A DNA stretch of 29,827 bases from the NCBI GenBank assembly GCA_035689345.1, contig DASSLR010000076.1, positions 1 to 29,827 on the forward strand. Reading direction: 5' to 3'. How positions within the stretch are numbered: the stretch's first letter is position 1; each line of letters opens with the position of its first letter. Under the pieces are notes generated by a model that worked only from the letters and a program-made list of their open reading frames with translations, was not told the DNA's origin and did no database searches. The stretch is from CF-118 sp035689345 (GTDB taxonomy: Bacteria > Chloroflexota > Dormibacteria > Dormibacterales > Dormibacteraceae). Positions 8,088-15,659 of the stretch are shown here, piece by piece. Both the position numbers and the translations under genes were made by a program.

Positions 8088-8450
8088 ATGTCAGGTCTGC
8101 TCATCGTGGCCGCGACCGGCCCTGGCGATGCGACCCGCGCGAGCATCCCGTTCCACATCGCCGCCAACGGCGCCGGTCCCGCGAACGTCGAGGTGGCGAT
8201 CGCGTTCGCGGGTGACTCGATCGACCTCCTTAAGCCCCAGGTTTTCGCCGAGGTGCGGGGTGTGGGCATCCCGCCCTTGTCCGACCTCATGGGCAAGTGC
8301 GTGGCGCAGCAGGTTCGCTTCTATGTTTGAAAAGGCTGCGCCGAGGCCCGTGGGGTCTCGCAGGAGATGCTCGGACCGAACGCGTCGTTCATCACGCCCG
8401 TCGACCTGGTGAAGCTGACGATGGAGGCCGACCGAGTCCTGAACTTCTAG
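8088..8450 (+). CDS. DsrE-family protein, predicted selenoprotein (in-frame UGA at 8328-8330)
   Basis: DsrE-family proteins are small cytoplasmic sulfur-relay or redox proteins with active cysteines. The first 80 codons (MSGLLIVAATG... to VRFYV) are followed by TGA, then by 39 more codons in the same frame ending at TAG (8448-8450), giving 120 residues, about the full family length. The TGA falls where a CxxC-type motif is expected: U81-K-G-C84. After the TGA, 35 of 39 codons end in G or C, like a real gene here. A SECIS-like hairpin follows at 8342-8360. The true stop overlaps the convergent synthetase stop in a shared CTAG, the same junction style as at 6915-6918. The alternative is a pseudogene made by TGC-to-TGA mutation. 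A conventional reading would stop at 8330. Confidence 0.75.
8342..8360 (+). promoter_or_regulatory. SECIS-like hairpin after the in-frame UGA
   Basis: CGAGGCCC (8342-8349) pairs with GGGTCTCG (8353-8360), eight pairs including one G-U, around the loop GTG (8350-8352). The loop starts after 19 intervening nt from the UGA and its first two bases are G and U. As I recall the bacterial SECIS model, it needs 16-37 nt spacing, a 4-16 bp stem and a G among the first two loop bases, all met here. SelB binding itself is inferred. Confidence 0.65.
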
Positions 8451-10402
8451 GACCGAGTAGCGCTGATCGCGGCGAGCGCGCTCGGGTTTTCGAGTGACGA
8501 GAGGTCACCCGGGTCGGCACCCGTGTAGACGGAGCGCACGACGCGGCGCAGGATCTTGGCGTTGCGGGTGCGCGGCAGGTCGGTGACGAAGTGCACGGCC
8601 TGCGGGCGCAGGGGCTTGCCCAGCGCCGTCGCCACCAGCTCTTTCAGTTCGTTCGCGAGCTCATCACTAGGCGCGTGGCCCGGCCGGAGGATGACGAAGC
8701 ACACGAGCGCCTCACCCTTCAGCTCGTCGGGCACTCCGACCGCCGCCGCCTCCGCGACCGCCGCGTTGCCGACCAGCACCGACTCGACCTCGGCCGGCCC
8801 GAGCCGCTTGCCCGCCACCTTGATCGTGTCGTCCGACCGGCCCAGCACGTACCAGAGCCCGTCCTCGGGATCCACGTAGGCCCAGTCGCCGTGCACCCAC
8901 ACGTCCTCGAAGCGATTCCAGTACGTGTCGATGTAGCGCTCGCGGTCTCCCCAAAAGCCGCGCGTCATGCCCGGCCACGGATTGCGGATGACGAGCTCAC
9001 CGACCTCGCCGCGCACCGGCTTGCCCTCGGCGTCGACGACGTCGGCCGCCATGCCCGGCACCGGACCGGCGAACGAACACGGACGCAGGTGCGTGATGAC
9101 GTTGCCGCACAGGATCCCGCCCGAGATCTCGGTGCCGCCGGTGTAGTTGATGATCGGGATGCGACCGCCGCCGATCTGCTTGAAGAACCAGTTGAACGGC
9201 TCGGGGTTCCACGGCTCGCCGGTGCCGCCCAGGATGCGCAGGCTGGACAGGTCGTGGCGCGAGGGCGGCTCGTCGCCGTGCGTCATCAGGCCGCGCACCA
9301 GCGTCGGCGAGACTCCGAGGACGGTGACACGGTGCTGCGCCACCATGCGCCACAGCCGGTCGGGTCCAGGGTGGTCCGGCGTGCCCTCGTACAGCACCAT
9401 CGTCGCGCCGAGCGCCAGTGACCCGAAGATCAGCCAGGGGCCCATCATCCAGCCGAGATCGGTGAACCAGAAGATGGTGTCGTCCGATCCCACGTCGAAG
9501 CCGTGCGCCATGTCCTGCGCGGCCTTCACCGGAAAACCGCCGTGCACGTGAAGCGTGCCTTTCGGTTTGCCCGTCGTCCCGGATGTGTAGATGATCATCA
9601 GCGGTTCCTCGGGGTCCATCTCGTGCGTCGGCGCGCGGTCGGGCTCGTCCTCGAGCAGCACCTCCCACACCTGGTCGCGCCCATGCGTCCACGGCACCTC
9701 GCGGTAGACGCGGCGGTGCATGATCACCTTCTTCACGGACGGGCACGAGACGAGTGCTCGGTCCGCGGTCTCCTTCATCGGCACCACCTGGCCGCGGCGG
9801 TAGAAGCCGTCGGCGCAGATGAGGCACTTCGCCTCGCCGTCCTTCAAGCGCGTCGCGATCGCCTCGGGACCGTAGCCGGAGAAGAGCGGAATGATGACCG
9901 CGCCTATTTTCGCGACCGCCAGCACGGCGATCGCGACCTCGGGACACATCGGCATGAAGATGCCGACGCGATCGCCGGGATGGACCGCCATGCGCCGCAG
10001 CGCGCCCGCGAGCCTGCACACCTCGGCGTGCAGCTCCGCGTACGTCATCTTGCGGACTTCGCCAGGCTCGCCCTCCCATATGAGCGCGGTCTTGTCCCGG
10101 AACTCCGCGTCGCGGTGACGGTCGAGGCAGCTGTGCACGATGTTCATCCGCCCGCCGCGCCACCACGTCGCCCACTGCTTGCCGTTGGACAGGTCGACCA
10201 CCTTGTCGTAGTGGCGGTAGAAAGCGATGTCGACATCCTTGATCGCGGCGTCCCAGAACCACTCGACGTCCTGGTCGGCGCGATGCAGCAGCTCCTCGAA
10301 GGTCGCGATGTCGTGGCGGTCCATGAACCGCTTGAGCCGCGATCTGGCGACGACCTCGTCGCTCGGCTCCCACATCACGTCGCCGATGACGACGGGCTGC
10401 AT
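8447..10402 (-). CDS. AMP-forming acetyl-CoA synthetase-like acyl-CoA synthetase
   Basis: A 651-residue member of the acetyl-CoA synthetase branch of the ANL superfamily, activating a carboxylic acid to an acyl-adenylate and then its CoA thioester. It has an N-terminal ACS cap (about 1-110), the P-loop-like YTSGTTGKPKG, the NYTGGTEISGG region, the hinge GRSDDTIKVAGKRLGPAEVE, and the catalytic lysine at 616 in TRNAKILRR. In true acetyl-CoA synthetases that motif is usually SGKIMRR. Here Ala replaces the Gly, so the acid may not be acetate. The ATG at 10400-10402 follows a TAGAAT -10 element by 8 nt, suggesting a leaderless transcript divergent from the 10444 gene. Confidence 0.87.
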   Translation of the reverse strand: MQPVVIGDVMWEPSDEVVARSRLKRFMDRHDIATFEELLHRADQDVEWFWDAAIKDVDIAFYRHYDKVVDLSNGKQWATWWRGGRMNIVHSCLDRHRDAEFRDKTALIWEGEPGEVRKMTYAELHAEVCRLAGALRRMAVHPGDRVGIFMPMCPEVAIAVLAVAKIGAVIIPLFSGYGPEAIATRLKDGEAKCLICADGFYRRGQVVPMKETADRALVSCPSVKKVIMHRRVYREVPWTHGRDQVWEVLLEDEPDRAPTHEMDPEEPLMIIYTSGTTGKPKGTLHVHGGFPVKAAQDMAHGFDVGSDDTIFWFTDLGWMMGPWLIFGSLALGATMVLYEGTPDHPGPDRLWRMVAQHRVTVLGVSPTLVRGLMTHGDEPPSRHDLSSLRILGGTGEPWNPEPFNWFFKQIGGGRIPIINYTGGTEISGGILCGNVITHLRPCSFAGPVPGMAADVVDAEGKPVRGEVGELVIRNPWPGMTRGFWGDRERYIDTYWNRFEDVWVHGDWAYVDPEDGLWYVLGRSDDTIKVAGKRLGPAEVESVLVGNAAVAEAAAVGVPDELKGEALVCFVILRPGHAPSDELANELKELVATALGKPLRPQAVHFVTDLPRTRNAKILRRVVRSVYTGADPGDLSSLENPSALAAISATRS

Positions 10403-10410
10403 CGATCCCG

Positions 10411-10416
10411 ATTCTA
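10411..10416 (-). promoter_or_regulatory. Candidate -10 element of the acyl-CoA synthetase gene
   Basis: On the minus strand TAGAAT lies 8 nt before the ATG at 10402, the same hexamer and spacing as before the carboxyltransferase start at 20164. It fits a leaderless transcript. Confidence 0.45.
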
Positions 10417-10430
10417 GGTTTTCACGCCTT

Positions 10431-10436
10431 TACACT
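10431..10436 (+). promoter_or_regulatory. Candidate -10 element of the 78-residue protein gene
   Basis: TACACT lies 7 nt before the ATG at 10444. Together with the element at 10411-10416 it makes a compact divergent promoter in a 41-nt gap. Confidence 0.45.
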
Positions 10437-10443
10437 CGGTTCG

Positions 10444-10680
10444 ATGGAACCGCTGCCACCCGACTTCGCGAAGCAGCTGCTGCAGGTCATCGAGCCCGGC
10501 GGCGAGGGCGCGGCCGCCGAGGTGATCGGCCAGGCGATCCACCTCGATGACGTGCGTCTCGGCAAGTTCCTCGAATTGCTCGCCGGCCGCGTGCGCTCGT
10601 CGGCGCGACCCATCACGGAGGTCGAGCTTCGCGACCTCCTGAAGGCTTCGACCAGGGCGCCGCGCCAGGCCGGTTCCTGA
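10444..10680 (+). CDS. Hypothetical protein, 78 residues
   Basis: I do not recognise this protein. It is small and probably helical and soluble: an acidic, leucine-rich first half (PPDFAKQLLQVIEPGGEG) and a second half with LGKFLELLAGRVRS and TEVELRDLLKAS. There is no signal peptide, membrane segment or cysteine. The start is supported by a TACACT hexamer 7 nt upstream, as at other starts in this window. Its last 68 nt overlap the convergent unknown gene ending at 10613, so the two 3' ends cannot change independently. Confidence 0.6.
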   Translation: MEPLPPDFAKQLLQVIEPGGEGAAAEVIGQAIHLDDVRLGKFLELLAGRVRSSARPITEVELRDLLKASTRAPRQAGS

Positions 10681-11245
10681 TCCTCAGGGCTTCCTCGCTC
10701 AGCTCCCAGTAGTTGTCCCAGGCGATCCTCGCCACCGCGATCGCGGCGTGCGGCGAGGTGCGCGACCGCACCGCTTGCACCGCATGCTGGTGCGCGTAGC
10801 ACCAGCGATCCCACGCTCGCTCGACCGTGGCGTCGACGAGCTCGAGCCACGCTGCGTCCGGCTCGCCGCTCGGCGGAGGGGGCAGGGCCAGCACTTTCCA
10901 CAACCTCTCGTCGTGGACACGCGTGACGATCGGCTGGCCCTCGGCCCGGCCGCGGTGCCGGTGCGGTCGCGGGTGCCTGGGGTTGGCGGCCATCAGCCGC
11001 TGCTGCACGGCAAAGACCAGGTCGTGCGCGGCGTGTAGCGTCGCCGGCGGTAGCGGCGGATCCTTGCGGCCCAGCCTCACCTGCAGCAGCTGGATCGCCT
11101 CGCGCAGCGAAAGGGGCGCGTCGCGCTCGTCGAGCAGGCGCAACGTCTCGACCTGATCCAAGAGGCGGTCGGATTCCGCCATCAGGATCCTGCGCCGCTG
11201 CTCCTCCGGCGTGAGTTGATCGAGCGAAGGCTTGGCGAGGGCCAC
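10613..11245 (-). CDS. Hypothetical protein, 210 residues
   Basis: I do not recognise the family. The protein is soluble-looking, with a charged helical N-terminal half (TPEEQRRRILMAESDRLLDQ; then REAIQLLQVRLGRKD), a His/Arg-rich linker near residues 89-103 (PRHPRPHRHRGRAEG) and a Trp-rich C-terminal half (ATVERAWDRWCYAHQHA, IAWDNYWELSEEAL). The start is taken as the GTG at 11243-11245, with GGGAAGG a short distance upstream on this strand. The other minus-strand frame (10422-11342) is a low-complexity Arg/Ala shadow. It is divergent from the Tad pilus operon, with 119 nt between starts. Confidence 0.6.
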   Translation of the reverse strand: MALAKPSLDQLTPEEQRRRILMAESDRLLDQVETLRLLDERDAPLSLREAIQLLQVRLGRKDPPLPPATLHAAHDLVFAVQQRLMAANPRHPRPHRHRGRAEGQPIVTRVHDERLWKVLALPPPPSGEPDAAWLELVDATVERAWDRWCYAHQHAVQAVRSRTSPHAAIAVARIAWDNYWELSEEALRIRNRPGAAPWSKPSGGREARPP

Positions 11246-11329
11246 AGGTGGGACCTTCCCGGATCGACTGTCTTCGTGTCAAGTGCATCTTTACAGGCTG
11301 CTCGCAATCGGTTGCCTTAACAGGCAGCG

Positions 11330-11358
11330 TTGGCATGAGCACATCGGCTGCCTAACTT
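11330..11358 (+). promoter_or_regulatory. Promoter of the Tad pilus operon
   Basis: TTGGCA (11330-11335) and TAACTT (11353-11358) are separated by exactly 17 nt and lie 6 nt before the ATG at 11365. This is the best sigma-70-type promoter in the window and again implies a leaderless mRNA. Confidence 0.6.
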
Positions 11359-11364
11359 GGCGTC

Positions 11365-11988
11365 ATGCACATGAAGAACTGGCTCGTCGCGGGCCTCGCC
11401 CTGGCCCTCGGAATCGCAGTCAGCGCGGCACTCCTGGTCTTCGGCAATCCCGCGCGTGACGAAGTCCAGGTCTATGCGCTCGCTCGCGATGTCGCGGCGG
11501 GCTCCGCATTGGGTGGCGATTCGCTGCGCCTCGTGGCGGTTTTGCTGCCCGACGGCACGGCCTCACTCTTCCGCCAGGCGGACGCAGGCGAGCTGCGCGG
11601 CGCGCTCGCCGGCCATGACCTGGTGGCGGGCCAGCTCCTGCAGCGCGCCGACGTCGTCACGGTCGCCGCGTCGGCCGACGTCCGGCTCGTGTTCCTGCCC
11701 GTCAAGGACGCACCGCCGGCAGCACCCGGCTCGAAGCTCGACCTGCTCTACATCACCGGCCCGCCGGACCATCCCGCGGTCGTGCCCTTCGCCCTCGGCG
11801 TGGTCGTGCGCGCCGTCGTCACGGGAGGATTCATCGTCGCGGCCTCCTCACGGCAGGCCGCCGCTTACGTCTTTGCGGCGGAGGCCATGCAGCTGGTGGC
11901 GGTCGTCGCGGCCCCCGGCGCGCCCGCGGGCAACGAGGAACCGATAGGCGCGCCCGACCAGGCGCTCGCGGTGGCGTCGCAACCGTGA
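11365..11988 (+). CDS. cpaB: SAF-domain Flp/Tad pilus assembly protein, CpaB/RcpC-like
   Basis: First gene of the Tad operon, 207 residues. One N-terminal membrane helix (about 4-26) is followed by a SAF domain (about 33-100: VYALARDVAAGSALGGDSLR, then LAGHDLVAGQLLQRADV) and a CpaB-like region rich in Ala and Val. In Tad systems CpaB/RcpC is a periplasmic or extracytoplasmic assembly factor. The ATG at 11365 sits 6 nt after a good -10; a second ATG at 11371 is possible. The stop overlaps the ATPase start as GTGA. Confidence 0.75.
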   Translation: MHMKNWLVAGLALALGIAVSAALLVFGNPARDEVQVYALARDVAAGSALGGDSLRLVAVLLPDGTASLFRQADAGELRGALAGHDLVAGQLLQRADVVTVAASADVRLVFLPVKDAPPAAPGSKLDLLYITGPPDHPAVVPFALGVVVRAVVTGGFIVAASSRQAAAYVFAAEAMQLVAVVAAPGAPAGNEEPIGAPDQALAVASQP

Positions 11989-13262
11989 TCCTGGTCGACG
12001 CCGAAGCGCGTGTGCGGGCCTGCGTCGAGGCGCGGCTGGCCGAAGAGCTTGCGCTAAGGGAACGCACGCGCTTGCGGGTCGGCGACCAGCGCTGGGTCTA
12101 CGAGCTGGTGGGCCGGGCCGTCAGCGAAGAACGCAGCGCCGGCGACTCGCCTGACGACTGGGAGCTCATCTGGCGCCGCGTGTTCGCCGCGGTCACGCCA
12201 CTGGGCCCGCTGGCCGAGCACCTCGCCGACCCCGACGTCGAGGAGGTGCGCATCAACGGCACGCGGTCGTGCTTCGTTTTCCGCCAGGGGTGCCGCGAGT
12301 CGGTGCCGCCGCCCTTCGAGGACGAAGACGCGCTCATCGACCTGGTGCACTGGTACACGGACGCCGCCGCCGGCGCGCGCCTCGATCGCGCGAGCCCCAT
12401 GGTCACGCTGACGCTTCCGGAGGGCAGCCGTCTGCACGCCGCGCTGTCGCCGCCGGCGAGACCGATGAGCGTGACGATCCGCCGTCATCCGAGCGATCGC
12501 TTCCCGAACCTCGAATCCCTGCAGCGCGCGGGCTTTCTGCCGGACGCCCTAATCCCGTTTCTGGAGGCCGCTGTGGCGGGCCGGCTGAACATCCTGGTCG
12601 CGGGCGGCGCCGGCGCGGGCAAGACGACGTTCATGCGTGTGCTCGCGCGCGGCATCCCGGCCGACGAGCGTGTGGTCACGATCGAGGACCAGGCCGAGCT
12701 GCACCTGTGGCGCGAGCTCGCCGATTGCGTTTCGCTGGAAGGCCGGCCCGCGAACACCGAGGGCAAAGGCGCGATCAGCATCCAGATGCTCGTCCACGAC
12801 GCATTGCGCATGTCGCCGGACCGCATCGTCATCGGCGAGGTGCGGGGCGGCGAGGCGCTCGATCTTCTCGACGCGATGAACACGGGGCATCCAGGGTCGA
12901 TCTGCACGATCCATGCCGACAGTCCGCGCGACACGCTGCCCCGGCTCGTGCGCCTCGCCTTGCGCAACCCGCAAGCCCCGCGCGCGGAGACGGTGCTCGG
13001 CGAAGTCGTGCACACGGTCGACCTGGTCCTTTACGCGGGCTTCGCACGCACGCGGGGCGCGTCGCGCGCGCGCCGTCTTCTCTCCGTCGGCACGGTCGCG
13101 GGCATTGACGACGGACGGCCCGCGGTGCAGGAGCTGATCACGTTCGGGACGGACGGGGAGTGGCATCGGTCCGGGTCACTGGCAGCGATGCCCGAGCGCG
13201 TGAGGCTGAAGCTGGCTCGGGTCGACGATCCCGACCGCCTGCTGGACGGATTCGATGCTTGA
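11985..13262 (+). CDS. tadA: Tad pilus assembly ATPase, CpaF/TadA family
   Basis: Cytoplasmic hexameric ATPase that powers Tad/Flp pilus assembly, 425 residues. Walker A is GGAGAGKTT (207-215). It is followed by the Asp box VVTIEDQAEL, the Walker B-like stretch DRIVIGEVRGGEALDLLDAMNTGH and a His box with CTIHADS. The N-terminal domain (about 1-195) has the RINGTRS segment typical of the CpaF family. The start is a GTG that overlaps the cpaB stop by 4 nt, and the end overlaps the tadB start by 8 nt. Confidence 0.92.
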   Translation: MILVDAEARVRACVEARLAEELALRERTRLRVGDQRWVYELVGRAVSEERSAGDSPDDWELIWRRVFAAVTPLGPLAEHLADPDVEEVRINGTRSCFVFRQGCRESVPPPFEDEDALIDLVHWYTDAAAGARLDRASPMVTLTLPEGSRLHAALSPPARPMSVTIRRHPSDRFPNLESLQRAGFLPDALIPFLEAAVAGRLNILVAGGAGAGKTTFMRVLARGIPADERVVTIEDQAELHLWRELADCVSLEGRPANTEGKGAISIQMLVHDALRMSPDRIVIGEVRGGEALDLLDAMNTGHPGSICTIHADSPRDTLPRLVRLALRNPQAPRAETVLGEVVHTVDLVLYAGFARTRGASRARRLLSVGTVAGIDDGRPAVQELITFGTDGEWHRSGSLAAMPERVRLKLARVDDPDRLLDGFDA

Positions 13263-14100
13263 GACCGCTGTCGCGCTCGCCGCGGGCGCCTCGGCGGCGA
13301 TCGCCGTCATCGCGGCCACCGCGCCGAGCGTGCACCTCGACGACGTTCCAGGCGGCCCCTGGTTGCGCCGGCGCTGGTCACGATGTTGGGAGGGCGAAGC
13401 CGCGCTGGCCCAGCTCGGGGCGGCGACGATCGGGGCCATCACCGTGGTGTCGGCGACCGGACTCATCGCCCTCGCCTTGCCGGCTGCCGTGGGGTCGGTC
13501 GCGCTGGTACGGCTGGCCGTGGGGCATCGCGCTCACGCCGCGCGCGTGCGTCGCCAGGACGCGGTGCTCGAAGCCGTGCGCATGCTGCGCCAGCTGCTCG
13601 AAACGGGCGCCGCGGGCGTGCAGCAGGCCATCGCCGTCCTCGGTGAGCGCGGGCCAGAGCCGCTGCGCCAGGAGTTTCGCCTCATCGCCGCCACCTCACT
13701 CGGCCGGCGCCATGCCTGGAACACCGCACGCGAGCGCGTCGCGGAGCCGCTGTTCGACATGCTCGCCGCGGCCGTCCTCATCCAGCGCCCTGGCGGCGGC
13801 GAGCTCGCCCCGCTTTTCGCCGACCTCGAGGCGACGGTCGCCGGCGCGCAGGAGGTCGAGCGTGAGGCCGACGCCCTCCAGGTCCAGGCGCGCTCGGCCG
13901 CGGCCATCATCGTCGCGCTGCCGATCGCGTTCCTGCTCGTGCTGTCGGCCCTGCACTCGCCGTACCTCGACGCGTTCCGCACGCCCGCGGGCGAAGCATT
14001 CCTGCTGCTGATGCTCGCGGTGATGGGGGCGAGCTACGTGTGGATGCGCCGGCTGCTCCGCCTGGAAGGCTTGCAGCGCGTGAGGCTCCTCGATGCCTGA
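13255..14100 (+). CDS. tadB: Tad pilus inner-membrane platform protein, TadB-like
   Basis: A 281-residue membrane protein of the type II secretion F family. Hydrophobic segments are near 4-22, 58-88, 219-238 and 244-262. A cytoplasmic helical domain (about 95-215) includes VLEAVRMLRQLLETGAAGVQQAI, a form of the T2SSF repeat. It should form the platform with TadC and be driven by the ATPase upstream. The ATG at 13255 overlaps the ATPase gene by 8 nt, and its own end overlaps the tadC start by 8 nt. Confidence 0.8.
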   Translation: MLETAVALAAGASAAIAVIAATAPSVHLDDVPGGPWLRRRWSRCWEGEAALAQLGAATIGAITVVSATGLIALALPAAVGSVALVRLAVGHRAHAARVRRQDAVLEAVRMLRQLLETGAAGVQQAIAVLGERGPEPLRQEFRLIAATSLGRRHAWNTARERVAEPLFDMLAAAVLIQRPGGGELAPLFADLEATVAGAQEVEREADALQVQARSAAAIIVALPIAFLLVLSALHSPYLDAFRTPAGEAFLLLMLAVMGASYVWMRRLLRLEGLQRVRLLDA

Positions 14101-14878
14101 CGCGTACTTCGCGCCCGGCGCGGCTGTCGCGGGTGTGCTTTGCGGATCAGCGGTCCTCGCCGCTGCGCGCGTGCCACATCCGATCAACTGGTCGCCGCCG
14201 ATCGACCCGCGCCTCGGCGTCTGGATGCGGCGCGCGGGCTGGACGGAAACGCCGGAGCGCGTGCTGGTGATCGCGCTCGCCCGGTGCGGAACGATGGCGG
14301 CGCTCGGCTTGGGCTCTGGCTTCCTCTTCGGGCCCGGCGCCGCGATCACGCTGGGCCTTGCGGGGGTTGGCATTGGCATCGCCTGGTTCGCGTACTCGCT
14401 GAGCGCAGCGATCACGAGCCGCCGCACGCGTCTCGCCCGCGAGCTGGCTCCACTGCTCGAGCTGTTCATCCTCGAGCTCGGCGGCGGCGGGAACGCGCTG
14501 TCAGCGCTCGGGTCCGTCACTTTGCAGATCGACGGCGAGCTCGCCTACGAGATCCGCCGCCTCCTGATCGCATCGAACGTCGCCGGCTCCGCTTCGGTCG
14601 AGGCGCGTCTGAACGAGCTCGCTCGCGACATCGGAGTTCCGGCCCTGGCCAGCCTTGCGACCATCATGGCGGCGAGCCGGGAGTACGGCACGAGCGTCGC
14701 TCCGGGGGTGCGCGCTCTCGCGTCCGATCTGCGCCAGGCGCAGCGACGCGAGCTGATCGCTCAGAGCCGCAAGGCGCTCAACCACGTGCTCTTTCCCGCC
14801 GCGATCGGAGTCCTTCTCCCGTTTCTCTGCATCCTCCTGTTCCCGGCCGTCACGACGCTGCAGCGGAACCTGCAGTGA
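14093..14878 (+). CDS. tadC: Tad pilus inner-membrane platform protein, TadC-like
   Basis: A 261-residue type II secretion F-family protein, the partner of TadB. Membrane segments are near 7-25, 64-107 (two helices) and 225-253. The middle holds ELAPLLELFILELGGGGNALSAL and a helical bundle with REYGTSVAPGVRALASDLRQAQR, characteristic of T2SSF domains. It overlaps tadB by 8 nt at the start and the next gene by 4 nt (GTGA) at the end. Confidence 0.8.
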   Translation: MPDAYFAPGAAVAGVLCGSAVLAAARVPHPINWSPPIDPRLGVWMRRAGWTETPERVLVIALARCGTMAALGLGSGFLFGPGAAITLGLAGVGIGIAWFAYSLSAAITSRRTRLARELAPLLELFILELGGGGNALSALGSVTLQIDGELAYEIRRLLIASNVAGSASVEARLNELARDIGVPALASLATIMAASREYGTSVAPGVRALASDLRQAQRRELIAQSRKALNHVLFPAAIGVLLPFLCILLFPAVTTLQRNLQ

Positions 14879-15291
14879 AAGCAAGGCAGCGCGCTGCCGC
14901 GCTCCTCGAGTTCGCCCTCGCCTGGCCGGTCGCATTGCTCATCGTGCTGTCCACCGTGGAGGCGGCCGTGTGGGCCGCCGAGGCGTACGCGGCGCACGCA
15001 GCCACCGTCGCGGGTGCACGCGCAGGTTCCGTCGCGGGCGGCACCGCCCAGGTCGCATCGACGGTGGCGCTCCGCTCGCTGGCCGCGAGTCTCGTCGGCG
15101 TGAGGCCGTACGCGTGGTGTCCCGGGGCATTGCGAACGCCGCCGCCGGTGTGGGTCTGCGCCACGGACCGTGGCCAGTCGATCGCCGTTGAGGTGGGAGG
15201 GACGGTGCCCGCTCTCGTTCCAATTGTTCCAGGCGGAGGACTGCCGATACACGCGCACGTCGTCCTTATGAAGGAGAAGTTCATGCGATGA
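14875..15291 (+). CDS. TadE-like pseudopilin
   Basis: A 138-residue minor pilin-like protein. After a short basic start (GTG, KARQRAAALLEFALAWPVA) comes a single hydrophobic helix with Glu at the fifth position of the hydrophobic stretch, the TadE/TadF pattern recognised by a prepilin peptidase. The rest is an exported domain with two cysteines (AWCPG and WVCAT) that could form a disulfide. The GTG start overlaps the tadC stop, and the next gene starts in its own ATGA. Confidence 0.75.
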   Translation: MKARQRAAALLEFALAWPVALLIVLSTVEAAVWAAEAYAAHAATVAGARAGSVAGGTAQVASTVALRSLAASLVGVRPYAWCPGALRTPPPVWVCATDRGQSIAVEVGGTVPALVPIVPGGGLPIHAHVVLMKEKFMR

Positions 15292-15659
15292 AAGGTCAAG
15301 CCCTTGTCGAGCTCGCGTTATGTGTCCCGGTCATCCTCGTGCTCGCGCTTGGAGCGGTGACGGCGGTCCAGGTGCTCGAGGCCGAAGGCGGCCTACGGAC
15401 CGCCACCGAGGCCGCGATCAGCGCGGCAGCGCGGGCACCTGACGTCCCGACCGCTATCGAAGCGGCGCAATCCACCTTCGCATCAGTGATCGCGAGCTAC
15501 CCGGTTCGCGCACCCGCGTTTACGCTCGCGGCCGGCGACTTCGCCCGCGGTTCTCTGCTGACCGCGGACGCATTGGGCGTCGTTGACTCGGCGGCGGCGT
15601 CGATCTCGCTGCACGCCCACGCGGCGCTGCGCGTCGAGCCATGGCGAACGCGGCCGTGA
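15288..15659 (+). CDS. TadE/TadF-like pseudopilin
   Basis: A 123-residue protein beginning MKGQALVELALCVPVILVLA, the classic TadE-type N-terminus: short basic leader, Glu in the early hydrophobic helix, then a membrane span. The exported part is Ala-rich without cysteine. It overlaps the previous gene by 4 nt (ATGA) and the next one by 4 nt (GTGA), so it is translated in a coupled series. Confidence 0.75.
   Translation: MKGQALVELALCVPVILVLALGAVTAVQVLEAEGGLRTATEAAISAAARAPDVPTAIEAAQSTFASVIASYPVRAPAFTLAAGDFARGSLLTADALGVVDSAAASISLHAHAALRVEPWRTRP

Noticed and set aside
8328..8330. The DsrE gene as a simple pseudogene or frameshift
   Set aside because: Not a frameshift, since the frame is unchanged. 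A nonsense mutation cannot be excluded, but the hairpin, its spacing and the intact codon use downstream favour selenocysteine.
8297..8497. A short plus-strand frame across the end of the DsrE gene
   Set aside because: It is out of frame with the conserved DsrE continuation, which has the expected active-site motif.
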